NCBI GenBank assembly: GCA_002344355.1
Contig: DDTN01000018.1
Span: forward strand, 1-28,172
DNA: 28,172 bases
From: Proteobacteria bacterium UBA2363
GTDB taxonomy: Bacteria > Pseudomonadota > Gammaproteobacteria > Xanthomonadales > UBA2363
Reading direction: 5' to 3'
Position numbers and translations under genes: made by a program. Positions 15,346 through 23,405 of the stretch are shown here, one piece after another (within the stretch, counting starts at the first letter, position 1; each line of letters begins with the position of its first letter). Under the pieces are notes generated by a model. The model did not search any database and was not told the DNA's origin. It was given only the letters and a program-made list of their open reading frames with translations.

Positions 15346-18123
15346 ATGCTGGACAAGAGCTTCGATCCCGCCGCCATCGAATCGACCTGGTACGAGCGCT
15401 GGGAGCGTCTGGGCGTGTTCCGGCCTTCCGGGCAGGGTGAGCCCTACAGCATCCTGCTGCCGCCGCCGAACGTCACCGGCACCCTGCACATGGGCCATGC
15501 CTTCCAGCACACGCTGATGGACGCCCTGGTGCGCTGGCAGCGGATGCGCGGCCGCGACGTGCTCTGGCAGGTCGGCACCGACCATGCCGGCATCGCCACC
15601 GAGATGGTGGTCAGCCGCCAGCTCGCCGCCGAGAACCTGAGCCGCGACGGCCTCGGCCGCGAGGCCTTCATCGACCGCGTCTGGCAGTGGAAGCAGCAGT
15701 CCGGCGACACCATCGCCCGCCAGATGCGGCGCCTGGGCGCCTCCGGCGACTGGTCGCGGCAGGTGTTCACCATGGACCCGATGCCCTCGGCGGCGGTGGT
15801 CGAGGCCTTCGTGCGCCTGTACGACGAGGGCCTGATCTACCGTGGCCAGAAGCTGGTCAACTGGGATCCGGTGCTGAAGACCGCGATCTCCGACCTGGAG
15901 GTGGTCAGCGAGGCCGAGCAGGGCTCGCTGTGGTCGATCCGCTATCCGCTGGCCGACGGCAACGGCTACCTCACGGTCGCCACCACCCGCCCCGAGACCA
16001 TGCTCGGCGACGTCGCGGTCGCCGTGCATCCTGAGGACGAGCGCTACGCCCACCTGGTCGGCAAGATGCTTCGCCTGCCGCTGACCGGCCGCGAGATCCC
16101 GGTCATCGCCGACGCCTACGTCGAGCGCGAGTTCGGCACCGGCTGCGTCAAGATCACCCCGGCGCACGACTTCAACGACTACGCCATCGGCCAGCGCCAC
16201 GGCCTGCCGATGATCAACCTGTTCACCGACGAGGCCCGCCTCAACGACAACGCGCCGCCCGCCTACCGCGGCCTGGACCGCTTCGAGGCGCGTCGCGCGG
16301 TGCTCGACGACCTCGACGCCCAGGGCCTGCTGGTCGAGGAGAAGCCGCACACCCTGCAGGTGCCGCGCGGAGACCGCACCGGCCAGGTGATCGAGCCCTG
16401 GCTGACCTGGCAGTGGTTCGTGCGCATGGACGCGCTGGGCCGGCGCGGGCTCGAACTGGTCGAATCCGGCCAGGTGCGCTTCGTGCCGGGCAACTGGATC
16501 AGCACCTACCGGCACTGGCTGGGCAACATCCAGGACTGGTGCATCAGCCGCCAGCTCTGGTGGGGCCACCGGATCCCCGCCTGGTACGGCGAGGACGGCA
16601 GCATCCACGTCGGCCGCGACCAGGACGAGGCCACGGCGCGCGCGCGCGCCGCCGGCTACCACGGCCCCCTGCGCCGCGAGGACGACGTCCTGGAGACCTG
16701 GTTCTCCTCGGCGCTGTGGCCGTTCTCGACCCTGGGCTGGCCGGACCCGGAGCAGATGGCCGGCCGCGGCTACGAGCGCTTCCTGCCGTCCTCGGTGCTG
16801 GTCACCGGCTTCGACATCATCTTCTTCTGGGTCGCCCGGATGGTGATGATGACCGACCGGCTGACCGGCAAGGTGCCGTTCCACGACGTCTACATCACCG
16901 GGCTGGTGCGCGACAAGGACGGCCAGAAGATGTCGAAGTCGAAGGGCAACATCCTCGACCCGATCGACCTGATCGACGGCATCGGCCTGGACGCGCTGGT
17001 CGCCAAGCGCACCGCCGGACTGATGCAGCCGAAGATGGCCAAGGCCATCGAGCAGGCGACCCGCAAGGACTATCCGGACGGCATCCCGGCGTTCGGCGCC
17101 GACGCGCTGCGCTTCACCTTCGCCTCGCTGGCCAGCCACGGCCGCGACATCAAGTTCGACCTCGACCGCTGCCAGGGCTACAAGGCGTTCTGCAACAAGC
17201 TGTGGAACGCCGCGCGCTTCGTGCTGATGAACACCGAGGACTTCCGCGCCGACGGCGCCGCCGCGCCGGTCGGCGCCGGCGATGCCGAGCGCTGGATCCT
17301 GGCGCGGCTGGCGGCGACCGTCGCCGAGGTCGACGCGCAGTTCCAGGCCTACCGTTTCGACCTGGCCGCGCAGGCGCTGTACGGCTTCGTCTGGGACGAG
17401 TTCTGCGACTGGTTCGTGGAGCTGGCCAAGCCGGCCCTGCAGGGCGACGACGGCGACGCCCGGCGCAGCGTGCAGCACACCGCCCTGCACGTGCTGGAGG
17501 CGGCGTTGCGCGCCCTGCACCCGATCATCCCTTTCGTCACCGAGGCGATCTGGCAGCAGGTGGCGCCGCGCCTGGGCCTGGCCGAGGCCACCGTGTGCCT
17601 GCGGCCGTGGCCGCAGGCGGGCGCCGGCGATGCCGGGGCGGTGCACCGGATCGAGTGGCTGAAGTCCGTGGTCTCCGGCGTGCGCGCCTTCAAGAGCCAG
17701 ATGGGCCTGTCCCCCGGGCGCGAGGTCGAGCTGCTGTTCGCCGGCGGCGATGCCGGCCAGCAGGCGCTGATCGGCCGCTTCGAGGCGCAGCTGCGTTTCC
17801 TGACCCGCGCCTCGGCGCTGCGCGTGCTGGCCGCCGGCGAGGCCGAGCCGGCCGGCGCCACCCTGGTCGCCCAGGCCGGCGAGCAGCGCGTGCTGGTGCC
17901 GGTCGCCGGGCTGATCGACATCGACGCCGAACTGGCCCGCCTGGACCGCGAGGTCGCGCGGATCGACGCCGAGATCGGCAAGTGCCGGGGCAAGCTCGGC
18001 AACGAGCGGTTCGTCGCCAACGCCCCGGCCGAGGTGGTCGAGCAGGAACGCGCCCGCCTGGCCGACTGGCAGGGCCAGCGCGAGGCCCTGCTGGCGCAGC
18101 GGCGGCGCCTGGCCGGCGGCTGA
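15346..18123 (+). CDS. valS: Valine--tRNA ligase
   Basis: Class I synthetase of 925 residues that charges tRNA-Val, with an editing domain that hydrolyses Thr-tRNA-Val. The HIGH motif is HMGH at 48-51 in PPPNVTGTLHMGHAF. The CP1 editing domain follows, with ATTRPETMLGD and GTGCVKITPAHDFNDY. The KMSKS loop is at 528-532 (DGQKMSKSKGN). The anticodon-binding helices contain WDEFCDWFVELAKP. The C-terminal coiled coil (about 855-925) shows the family's NERFVANAPAEVVEQER motif. Length and all motifs are normal for the bacterial enzyme. The stop lies 15 bases from the stop of the convergent yggS gene, leaving no room for a terminator between them. Confidence 0.98.
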   Translation: MLDKSFDPAAIESTWYERWERLGVFRPSGQGEPYSILLPPPNVTGTLHMGHAFQHTLMDALVRWQRMRGRDVLWQVGTDHAGIATEMVVSRQLAAENLSRDGLGREAFIDRVWQWKQQSGDTIARQMRRLGASGDWSRQVFTMDPMPSAAVVEAFVRLYDEGLIYRGQKLVNWDPVLKTAISDLEVVSEAEQGSLWSIRYPLADGNGYLTVATTRPETMLGDVAVAVHPEDERYAHLVGKMLRLPLTGREIPVIADAYVEREFGTGCVKITPAHDFNDYAIGQRHGLPMINLFTDEARLNDNAPPAYRGLDRFEARRAVLDDLDAQGLLVEEKPHTLQVPRGDRTGQVIEPWLTWQWFVRMDALGRRGLELVESGQVRFVPGNWISTYRHWLGNIQDWCISRQLWWGHRIPAWYGEDGSIHVGRDQDEATARARAAGYHGPLRREDDVLETWFSSALWPFSTLGWPDPEQMAGRGYERFLPSSVLVTGFDIIFFWVARMVMMTDRLTGKVPFHDVYITGLVRDKDGQKMSKSKGNILDPIDLIDGIGLDALVAKRTAGLMQPKMAKAIEQATRKDYPDGIPAFGADALRFTFASLASHGRDIKFDLDRCQGYKAFCNKLWNAARFVLMNTEDFRADGAAAPVGAGDAERWILARLAATVAEVDAQFQAYRFDLAAQALYGFVWDEFCDWFVELAKPALQGDDGDARRSVQHTALHVLEAALRALHPIIPFVTEAIWQQVAPRLGLAEATVCLRPWPQAGAGDAGAVHRIEWLKSVVSGVRAFKSQMGLSPGREVELLFAGGDAGQQALIGRFEAQLRFLTRASALRVLAAGEAEPAGATLVAQAGEQRVLVPVAGLIDIDAELARLDREVARIDAEIGKCRGKLGNERFVANAPAEVVEQERARLADWQGQREALLAQRRRLAGG

Positions 18124-18138
18124 GCGGCGCCGCGCGCT

Positions 18139-18837
18139 TCAGTCCGGCGCCGCGGCCGCCTTCGCCGGGCGCGGCCCGAACAGGGCCGAGCCGATCCGCA
18201 CCAGGGTGGCGCCTTCGGCGACCGCCAGCGGCCAGTCCTCGCTCATGCCCATCGACAGGGTGTCGGCCTCCGGGTGCCGCGTGCGCAGCTCCGCGAACAG
18301 CGCCGCCATCGCCGCGAACGCCGCGCGCCGCCGGGCCGGGTCGGGGTCCGGCCGCGGGATCGCCATCAGGCCGCGCAGGCGCAGGTGCGGACGCGCCGCC
18401 ACCGCGTCGGCCAGGGCCGCGACGTCCTGCGGCGCGCAACCGGCCTTGCCGGCCTCGCCGTCGATGTTGACCTGCACCAGCACCTGCAGCGGGCCCGAAG
18501 CCGCCGGCCGGTGCCGGTCCAGGGGGTCGAGCAGGCTGGCGCGGTCCAGGCTGTGCAGCCAGTCGAAGTGGCGGGCCACCTCGCGGGCCTTGTTCGACTG
18601 CAGCGGCCCGATGAAGTGCCAGACCAGGTCCAGGTCGGCGCAGCCGGCGATCCTGGCCAGCGCCTCCTGCACGTAGTTCTCGCCGAAATCGCGTTGCCCC
18701 GCCGCGGCCAGCGCCCGCACCCGGGCCAGCGGCTGCGCCTTGCTGGCGGCGACCAGGACCACCCGGCGCCCGGGTCCGGCGACGTCGTCGATGGCCTGCC
18801 GGCAGCGCCGCCAGGCGTCGTGAAGCGGGTCGCTCAT
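18139..18837 (-). CDS. yggS: YggS/PLPBP-family pyridoxal phosphate homeostasis protein
   Basis: Single-domain TIM-barrel protein of 232 residues that binds pyridoxal 5'-phosphate and buffers its level; no enzyme activity is known for the family. Visible signatures are the PLP-binding Lys in LVAASKAQP (YggS AVSKTKP), FGENYVQEA, WHFIGPLQSNKAR, GLMAIP and LSMGMSEDWPLAVAEGATLVRIGSALFGPR. The start is the ATG at 18837 (MSDPLHDAWRR); the frame stays open upstream across the pilT promoter, but that part is not family-like. The divergent yggS/pilT-pilU order is widespread in pseudomonads and xanthomonads. A CATATT hexamer lies 8 bases before the ATG, so the transcript may have almost no leader. Confidence 0.96.
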   Translation of the reverse strand: MSDPLHDAWRRCRQAIDDVAGPGRRVVLVAASKAQPLARVRALAAAGQRDFGENYVQEALARIAGCADLDLVWHFIGPLQSNKAREVARHFDWLHSLDRASLLDPLDRHRPAASGPLQVLVQVNIDGEAGKAGCAPQDVAALADAVAARPHLRLRGLMAIPRPDPDPARRRAAFAAMAALFAELRTRHPEADTLSMGMSEDWPLAVAEGATLVRIGSALFGPRPAKAAAAPD

Positions 18838-18855
18838 CTGGGAAATATGCGGCGC

Positions 18856-18861
18856 TATACT
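18856..18861 (+). promoter_or_regulatory. Candidate -10 box of pilT-pilU (TATACT)
   Basis: TATACT sits 95 bases before the pilT ATG, in the gap shared with yggS. The predicted start near 18868 coincides with the first base of a perfect 8-bp hairpin (18869-18887), so the mRNA would begin with a stem-loop. No -35 was recognised, and no sigma-54 motif was seen. Confidence 0.4.
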
Positions 18862-18868
18862 CGGGCGG

Positions 18869-18887
18869 GCCGGCCCTGCGGGCCGGC
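18869..18887 (+). repeat. Inverted repeat at the 5' end of the pilT leader
   Basis: GCCGGCCC (18869-18876), loop TGC, GGGCCGGC (18880-18887). With the TATACT box above, the transcript would start almost exactly at the stem, an arrangement known to protect mRNAs from 5'-dependent decay. Chance palindromes are common at this GC content. Confidence 0.4.
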
Positions 18888-18955
18888 ATTGAGCGCCGCG
18901 ACCGGCCCGCGTGGCCGATCCGGCTCCGGAAGGGATTCTACGCGCGGGGGAGTCA

Positions 18956-19993
18956 ATGGATATCGCCGAGCTTCTGGCGTTCTCGGTCAAGAACAAGGCC
19001 TCGGACCTGCACCTGTCGGCCGGCCTGCCGCCGATGATCCGCGTCGACGGCGACGTCCGCAAGATCAACCTGCCGGAGCTGGACCACAAGCAGGTCCACG
19101 GCCTGGTCTACGACATCATGTCGGACAAGCAGCGCCGCGACTTCGAGGAGTTCCTCGAGGTCGACTTCTCGTTCGAGATCCCCGGCCTGGCGCGCTTCCG
19201 CGTCAACGCCTTCAACCAGAACCGCGGCGCCGGCGCGGTGTTCCGCACGATTCCCTCGCAGGTGCTGTCGCTGGAGGACCTCGGCTGCCCGCCGGTGTTC
19301 AAGGAGCTGCTCGACCAGCCGCAGGGCCTGATCCTGGTCACCGGGCCGACCGGCTCGGGCAAGTCGACCACCCTGGCGGCGATGATCGACCACATCAACC
19401 GCAAGGAATACGCGCACCTGCTGACCATCGAGGACCCGATCGAGTTCGTGCACACCCCGCAGCGCTGCCTGATCAACCAGCGCGAGGTCCACCGCGACAC
19501 CCACGGTTTCGCCGAGGCGCTGCGCTCGGCGCTGCGCGAGGATCCCGACTACATCCTGGTCGGCGAGATGCGCGACCTGGAGACCATCCGGCTGGCGCTG
19601 ACCGCCGCCGAGACCGGCCACCTGGTGTTCGCCACCCTGCACACCTCCAGCGCCGCCAAGACCATCGACCGCGTGATCGACGTGTTCCCGGCCGGCGAGA
19701 AGCCGATGGTGCGCTCGATGCTGTCGGAGTCGCTGCGCGCGGTGATCGCCCAGGCGCTGCTCAAGAAGGTCGGCGGCGGCCGCATCGCCGCGCACGAGAT
19801 CATGGTCGGCATCCCGGCGATCCGCAACCTGATCCGCGAGGACAAGGTCGCGCAGATGTACTCGGCGATCCAGACCGGCCAGCAGCACGGCATGCAGACC
19901 CTCGACCAGTGCCTGCAGGACCTGGTGCGGCGCGGCCTGGTCACCAAGCAGACGGCGATCAGCTACGCCAAGCAGAAGGAGATCTTCCGATGA
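18956..19993 (+). CDS. pilT: Type IV pilus retraction ATPase PilT
   Basis: Hexameric cytoplasmic AAA-like motor of 345 residues that powers depolymerisation of the type IV pilus for twitching motility and DNA uptake. The N-terminal PAS-like domain starts KASDLHLSAGLPPMIRVDG. Walker A is GPTGSGKST at 130-138, the Asp box is LTIEDPIEFVH, Walker B is LVGEMRD (201-207), the His box is AETGHLVFATLHTSSA, and the PilT-specific retraction motif AIRNLIRE is at 288-295. I chose the ATG at 18956 because GGGGGAG lies 3 bases upstream and the length matches the family (344-345); an upstream in-frame GTG at 18911 is less likely. The stop overlaps the start of pilU by 4 bases (ATGA). Confidence 0.98.
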   Translation: MDIAELLAFSVKNKASDLHLSAGLPPMIRVDGDVRKINLPELDHKQVHGLVYDIMSDKQRRDFEEFLEVDFSFEIPGLARFRVNAFNQNRGAGAVFRTIPSQVLSLEDLGCPPVFKELLDQPQGLILVTGPTGSGKSTTLAAMIDHINRKEYAHLLTIEDPIEFVHTPQRCLINQREVHRDTHGFAEALRSALREDPDYILVGEMRDLETIRLALTAAETGHLVFATLHTSSAAKTIDRVIDVFPAGEKPMVRSMLSESLRAVIAQALLKKVGGGRIAAHEIMVGIPAIRNLIREDKVAQMYSAIQTGQQHGMQTLDQCLQDLVRRGLVTKQTAISYAKQKEIFR

Positions 19994-21120
19994 GCGAGGA
20001 AGGCATCGAGCTGGTCGGCTTCCTCCGGACCATGGTCGACAGGAAGGCGTCCGACCTGTTCATCACCGCCGGCAAGCAGCCCTGCATCAAGGTGCACGGC
20101 AAGCTGCACCCCCTGGCCGAGCAGCCGCTGACCCCGCACCAGAGCAAGGAACTGGTGCTGAACTCGATGAACCCCAGCCAGCGCGAGGCGTTCGAGAAGA
20201 CCTTCGAGTGCAACTACGCGATCAGCGTCTCCGGCCTGGGCCGGTTCCGCGTCAGCTGCTTCTACCAGCGCAACGCGGTCGGCATGGTGATCCGCCGCAT
20301 CGAGATGAAGATCCCGACCATCGAGGAGCTGAACCTGCCGGCGGTGATCAAGGAGCTGGCCATGGTCAAGCGCGGCCTGGTGCTGTTCGTCGGCGCCACC
20401 GGCACCGGCAAGAGCACCTCTCTGGCGGCCATGCTGGGCTACCGCAACCGCAACTCGTCCGGCCACATCATCACCATCGAGGACCCGATCGAGTTCGTGC
20501 ACCGCCACGAGGGCTGCATCATCACCCAGCGCGAGGTCGGCATCGACACCGAGAGCTACGAGGCGGCGCTGAAGAACACCCTGCGCCAGGCGCCCGACGT
20601 GATCCTGATCGGCGAGATCCGCGCCCGCGAGACCATGGACCACGCGATCGCCTTCGCCGAGACCGGCCACCTGTGCCTGGCCACCCTGCACGCCAACAAC
20701 GCCAACCAGGCGATCGACCGCATCCTGCACTTCTTCCCCGAGGACCGGCGGCCGCAGACCCTGATGGACCTGTCCCTGAACCTCAAGGGCGTGGTCGCCC
20801 AGCAGCTGCTGCCGACCGTCGACGGCAAGGCGCGCCGGGTGGCGATGGAGGTCCTGCTGGGCACGCCGCTGGTGCAGGACTACATCCGCAACGGCGACGT
20901 GCACAAGCTCAAGGAGGTGATGAAGGAATCCACCAACCTGGGCATGCGGACCTTCGACCAGAGCCTGGTCGAGCTCTACCACGCCGGCGAGATCTCCTAC
21001 GAGAACGCCCTGCGCTACGCCGACTCCAGCAACGAGGTCCGCCTGGCGATCAAGCTCGCCAAGGGCGGCGACGCCCATTCGCTTTCCAAGGGCCTGGGCG
21101 AAGTCGACCTGCTCGAGTGA
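19990..21120 (+). CDS. pilU: PilT-dependent retraction ATPase PilU
   Basis: Paralogue of PilT, 376 residues, that acts with PilT to increase retraction force. It shares KASDLFITAGKQP at the N-terminus, Walker A GATGTGKST (135-143), the Asp box TIEDPIEFVHRHEGC, Walker B LIGEIRARE (about 206-214) and the His box AETGHLCLATLHANNANQ. The C-terminal tail (SNEVRLAIKL..) is the PilU type, and AIRNLIRE is absent (the equivalent is LVQDYIRNGDVHKLKEVM), as expected for PilU. It starts inside the pilT stop codon, so the two are translationally coupled. The downstream hydrolase may be cotranscribed. Confidence 0.97.
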   Translation: MSEEGIELVGFLRTMVDRKASDLFITAGKQPCIKVHGKLHPLAEQPLTPHQSKELVLNSMNPSQREAFEKTFECNYAISVSGLGRFRVSCFYQRNAVGMVIRRIEMKIPTIEELNLPAVIKELAMVKRGLVLFVGATGTGKSTSLAAMLGYRNRNSSGHIITIEDPIEFVHRHEGCIITQREVGIDTESYEAALKNTLRQAPDVILIGEIRARETMDHAIAFAETGHLCLATLHANNANQAIDRILHFFPEDRRPQTLMDLSLNLKGVVAQQLLPTVDGKARRVAMEVLLGTPLVQDYIRNGDVHKLKEVMKESTNLGMRTFDQSLVELYHAGEISYENALRYADSSNEVRLAIKLAKGGDAHSLSKGLGEVDLLE

Positions 21121-21160
21121 GGCGCGGCGCGCGCGCCCCCGGCGGACGGGTGGCGGCCGC

Positions 21161-21185
21161 CGGGGCGCCGGCGGCCGGCGCCCCG
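21161..21185 (+). repeat. 11-bp hairpin between pilU and the deacetylase-fold gene
   Basis: CGGGGCGCCGG (21161-21171), loop CGG, CCGGCGCCCCG (21175-21185). It ends 14 bases before the next ATG and has no T-run. It might weaken read-through or limit ribosome access to the next gene, which has no visible Shine-Dalgarno. Confidence 0.5.
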
Positions 21186-21199
21186 GCGCGCGCCCGCCC

Positions 21200-22135
21200 A
21201 TGATCGCCTGCTACTGCCATCACTTCGTGCTGCCGCTGCCGGACGGGCACCCGTTCCCGATGGCCAAGTACGCGCGCCTGCACGCGCGCATCCTCGACCG
21301 CGCGGCCGCCCTGGGCGTCGTGCTGGTCGAGCCGGCGCCGGCCGACCCGGACGACCTGCACCGGGTCCACGACAGCGGCTACGTGCAGCGGGTCATGGAC
21401 GGCAGCCTGGCGCCCGGCGAGCTGCGCCGGATCGGTTTTCCCTGGTCGCCGGCGATGGCCGAGCGCGCCCGGCGTTCGGTCGGCGGCACCATCGCCGCCC
21501 TGCGTCAGGCGCTCGCCGGCGACGGCGTCGGCGTCAACCTGGCCGGCGGCACGCACCATGCCGGCGTCGACCGCGGCGGCGGCTACTGCGTGTTCAACGA
21601 TGCCGCGGTCGCCGCCCGCCACGTGCAGGCGCACGGGCTGGCGCGCCGGCTGCTGGTCATCGATCTCGACGTCCACCACGGCGACGGCACCGCCGCGATC
21701 TTCCGGGACGACCCCAGCGTCTACACCTTCTCCATGCACGGCGCCCGCAACTACCCGGCCGTGAAGCCGCCCGGCGACCTCGACCTGGCCCTGCCCGACG
21801 GGATGGGAGACGCCGCCTACCTGGACCTGCTGGCCGCCGCGCTGCCGCGGGCGATCGCCGCGTCCGGCGCCGATGCCGCGATCTACCTGGCCGGCGCCGA
21901 CCCGTTCGCCGGCGACCGCCTCGGGTACCTGGCGCTCAGCAAGCCGGGCCTGCGCCAGCGCGACCGCCTGGTGCTGCGCCGCTGCCGGGAGGCGGGGATG
22001 CCGGTGGCCGTGGCCATGGCCGGCGGCTATGCCGACGAGGTCGAGGACATCGTCGACATCCACGAGGCGACCGTGATCGAGGCCGCGGCCGCCGCGCGGA
22101 CATGGCGGCCGGTGCCGGCGGTACGCAGGGCCTGA
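21200..22135 (+). CDS. Histone-deacetylase-superfamily hydrolase
   Basis: Zinc-dependent amidohydrolase of the arginase/deacetylase fold, 311 residues. Family bacterial members deacetylate polyamines, acetoin-pathway proteins or small amides; the substrate here is unknown. Catalytic features by eye: the His pair H119-H120 in GGTHHAG, zinc ligands D157 and H159 in DLDVHHGDGT, the third ligand D234 in AGADPFAGD, and the transition-state Tyr277 in MAGGY. The N-terminus HHFVLPLPDGHPFPMAKY is typical of one bacterial subgroup and supports the ATG at 21200, although no Shine-Dalgarno is present. It lies 79 bases after pilU. It may be cotranscribed with pilU or have its own promoter; none was recognised. 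Confidence 0.93.
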   Translation: MIACYCHHFVLPLPDGHPFPMAKYARLHARILDRAAALGVVLVEPAPADPDDLHRVHDSGYVQRVMDGSLAPGELRRIGFPWSPAMAERARRSVGGTIAALRQALAGDGVGVNLAGGTHHAGVDRGGGYCVFNDAAVAARHVQAHGLARRLLVIDLDVHHGDGTAAIFRDDPSVYTFSMHGARNYPAVKPPGDLDLALPDGMGDAAYLDLLAAALPRAIAASGADAAIYLAGADPFAGDRLGYLALSKPGLRQRDRLVLRRCREAGMPVAVAMAGGYADEVEDIVDIHEATVIEAAAAARTWRPVPAVRRA

Positions 22136-22271
22136 GGCCGGCCGGCGTCCCGCAACCGGGCCCGGCGCGATGGTCCGTGCCGCGGCTGCGCAGGGGTAGG
22201 CCTCCCGGATCCGGGTCCCGGTGCCCGACCTGCGCTGCCGCGCCGCGCCGTGCAAACCTTCCGGCCGCTGC

Positions 22272-22277
22272 TAGCAT
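22272..22277 (+). promoter_or_regulatory. Candidate promoter element of the ECF sigma operon
   Basis: TAGCAT lies only 10 bases before the ATG at 22288, so the mRNA would be nearly leaderless. Upstream, TGCAAACCTT (22251-22260) has an AAC core at roughly -35 distance and could be an ECF-type -35 for autoregulation. A 12-bp palindrome CCCGGATCCGGG (22204-22215) lies further up. All are weak readings. Confidence 0.3.
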
Positions 22278-22287
22278 CGGACCGGGC

Positions 22288-22863
22288 ATGGATGGCAGTG
22301 GGGTGCCCGCTCTGGCGATGGCAGCGTTCCTCGACGAGGACTCCGGCGACGTGCGGGCGGCGGCGGCGGGCGACGTGCGCGCCTTCGAGAACCTGTACCG
22401 GCGCCATGCCGGCCGCCTGAACGCCGTGCTGTGGCGCCTGGCCGGCGGTGTCGAGGCGCGCGCCGAGGACTGGCTGCAGGAGGCCTTCATCCAGGCCTGG
22501 CAACAGTTGCCCGGGTTCCGCTTCGAGAGCCGCTTCGGCACCTGGCTGCATCGGCTGGCGGTGAACACCGCCCTGATGCAGCTGCGCGCGCTGGCGGCCC
22601 GGCCCGAAGGCCGGATCGACGCCGGCGCCGACGAGGCCGTGCTGGCGGGCGAGGTCGAGGAGCAGCCCGACCTGTGCCACGACCTGGAGCGTGCGGTCGC
22701 CGCGCTGCCGCCACGCGCCCGCGCGGTGCTGGTCCTGCACGACATCGAGGGCTGGCAGCACCAGGAGATCGGCGTTGCCCTGGGCATCGCCGTCGGCACC
22801 TCCAAGGCCCAGTTGCACCGTGCGCGCGGGTTGTTGCGCAACCATCTCGGGGACACGCCATGA
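22288..22863 (+). CDS. ECF-type RNA polymerase sigma factor
   Basis: Group IV sigma-70 factor of 191 residues containing only regions 2 and 4. Region 2 is about 29-100 (DVRAFENLYRRHAGRLNAVLWRL, then AEDWLQEAFIQAWQQLPGFRFESRFGTWLHRLAVN). A short acidic linker follows. Region 4 is about 133-187 (LPPRARAVLVLHDIEGWQHQEIGVALGIAVGTSKAQLHRARGLLR) with its helix-turn-helix. I took the ATG at 22288 because it follows a TAGCAT box; the ATG at 22318 (MAAFLDED) is a possible alternative, and neither has a strong Shine-Dalgarno. The stop overlaps the next gene's start by 4 bases (ATGA), which fits a sigma/anti-sigma pair. Target genes are unknown; autoregulation is likely by analogy. Confidence 0.95.
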   Translation: MDGSGVPALAMAAFLDEDSGDVRAAAAGDVRAFENLYRRHAGRLNAVLWRLAGGVEARAEDWLQEAFIQAWQQLPGFRFESRFGTWLHRLAVNTALMQLRALAARPEGRIDAGADEAVLAGEVEEQPDLCHDLERAVAALPPRARAVLVLHDIEGWQHQEIGVALGIAVGTSKAQLHRARGLLRNHLGDTP

Positions 22864-23378
22864 CCATCGAAGCAGATCCCGGCCACCCCCGCCTGCGCGA
22901 GGCGCTGGCGGCCCTTCCGGAGCGCCGCGAGCCGGCCCGCGACCTGTGGCCGGACATCGCCGCGCGCCTGCCGGCCCGCGCCGCGCCCGCATCACGCCCG
23001 ATGCCGGCTCGGATGCGACGCTGGCCCTGGCTGTTCGCCGCCGCCGCCAGCCTCGCCGTGGTGCTGCTTGTTCCGGCGCTGCTCAGGCCGCCTGTGCCGA
23101 CCGGGCAGTCCGCCGCCATGGCCGACGATCCGGCGTTGCTGCTGCTCGACGCCTATGCCACCGTGCTGGCGGCGGAAACCGCCGCCGGCGCCAGCGACGC
23201 CGTGCTGATGCCGGCCGGCCATGCCGGGATCCGCGGCGCCGTCCGCGAACTGGACCAGGCCACCGCCGCGCTGGCGGCGGCGCTGCGCAGCGAACCCGAC
23301 TCCCAACTCCTGCGCCGTCTCCTGCATCAGACCCTGCAGCAGCGTGCCGCGCTGGCCAGACAAGCCCTCGACGCCTGA
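22860..23378 (+). CDS. Putative membrane anti-sigma factor
   Basis: 172 residues, translationally coupled to the sigma gene. The N-terminal cytoplasmic part has REPARDLWPDIAARL, a motif I associate with regulators paired with ECF sigma factors in xanthomonads. A single transmembrane helix is at about 56-75 (WLFAAAASLAVVLLVPALL) after an RMRRW positive cluster. The C-terminal part is predicted periplasmic, helical and rich in Ala, Leu and Arg, with heptad-like spacing (LRRLLHQTLQQRAALARQAL), perhaps a coiled coil. No HxxxCxxC zinc motif is present, so it is not a ZAS-type anti-sigma. The role is inferred from topology and gene order; direct sequence similarity to a known anti-sigma is not obvious. 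Confidence 0.75.
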   Translation: MTIEADPGHPRLREALAALPERREPARDLWPDIAARLPARAAPASRPMPARMRRWPWLFAAAASLAVVLLVPALLRPPVPTGQSAAMADDPALLLLDAYATVLAAETAAGASDAVLMPAGHAGIRGAVRELDQATAALAAALRSEPDSQLLRRLLHQTLQQRAALARQALDA

Positions 23379-23405
23379 ACCACGACATCGACCCCGGAAC
23401 CCGAC

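Noticed and set aside
22204..22215. Palindrome CCCGGATCCGGG as an operator
   Set aside because: A single 12-bp GC palindrome is expected by chance at this composition, and no regulator is linked to it.
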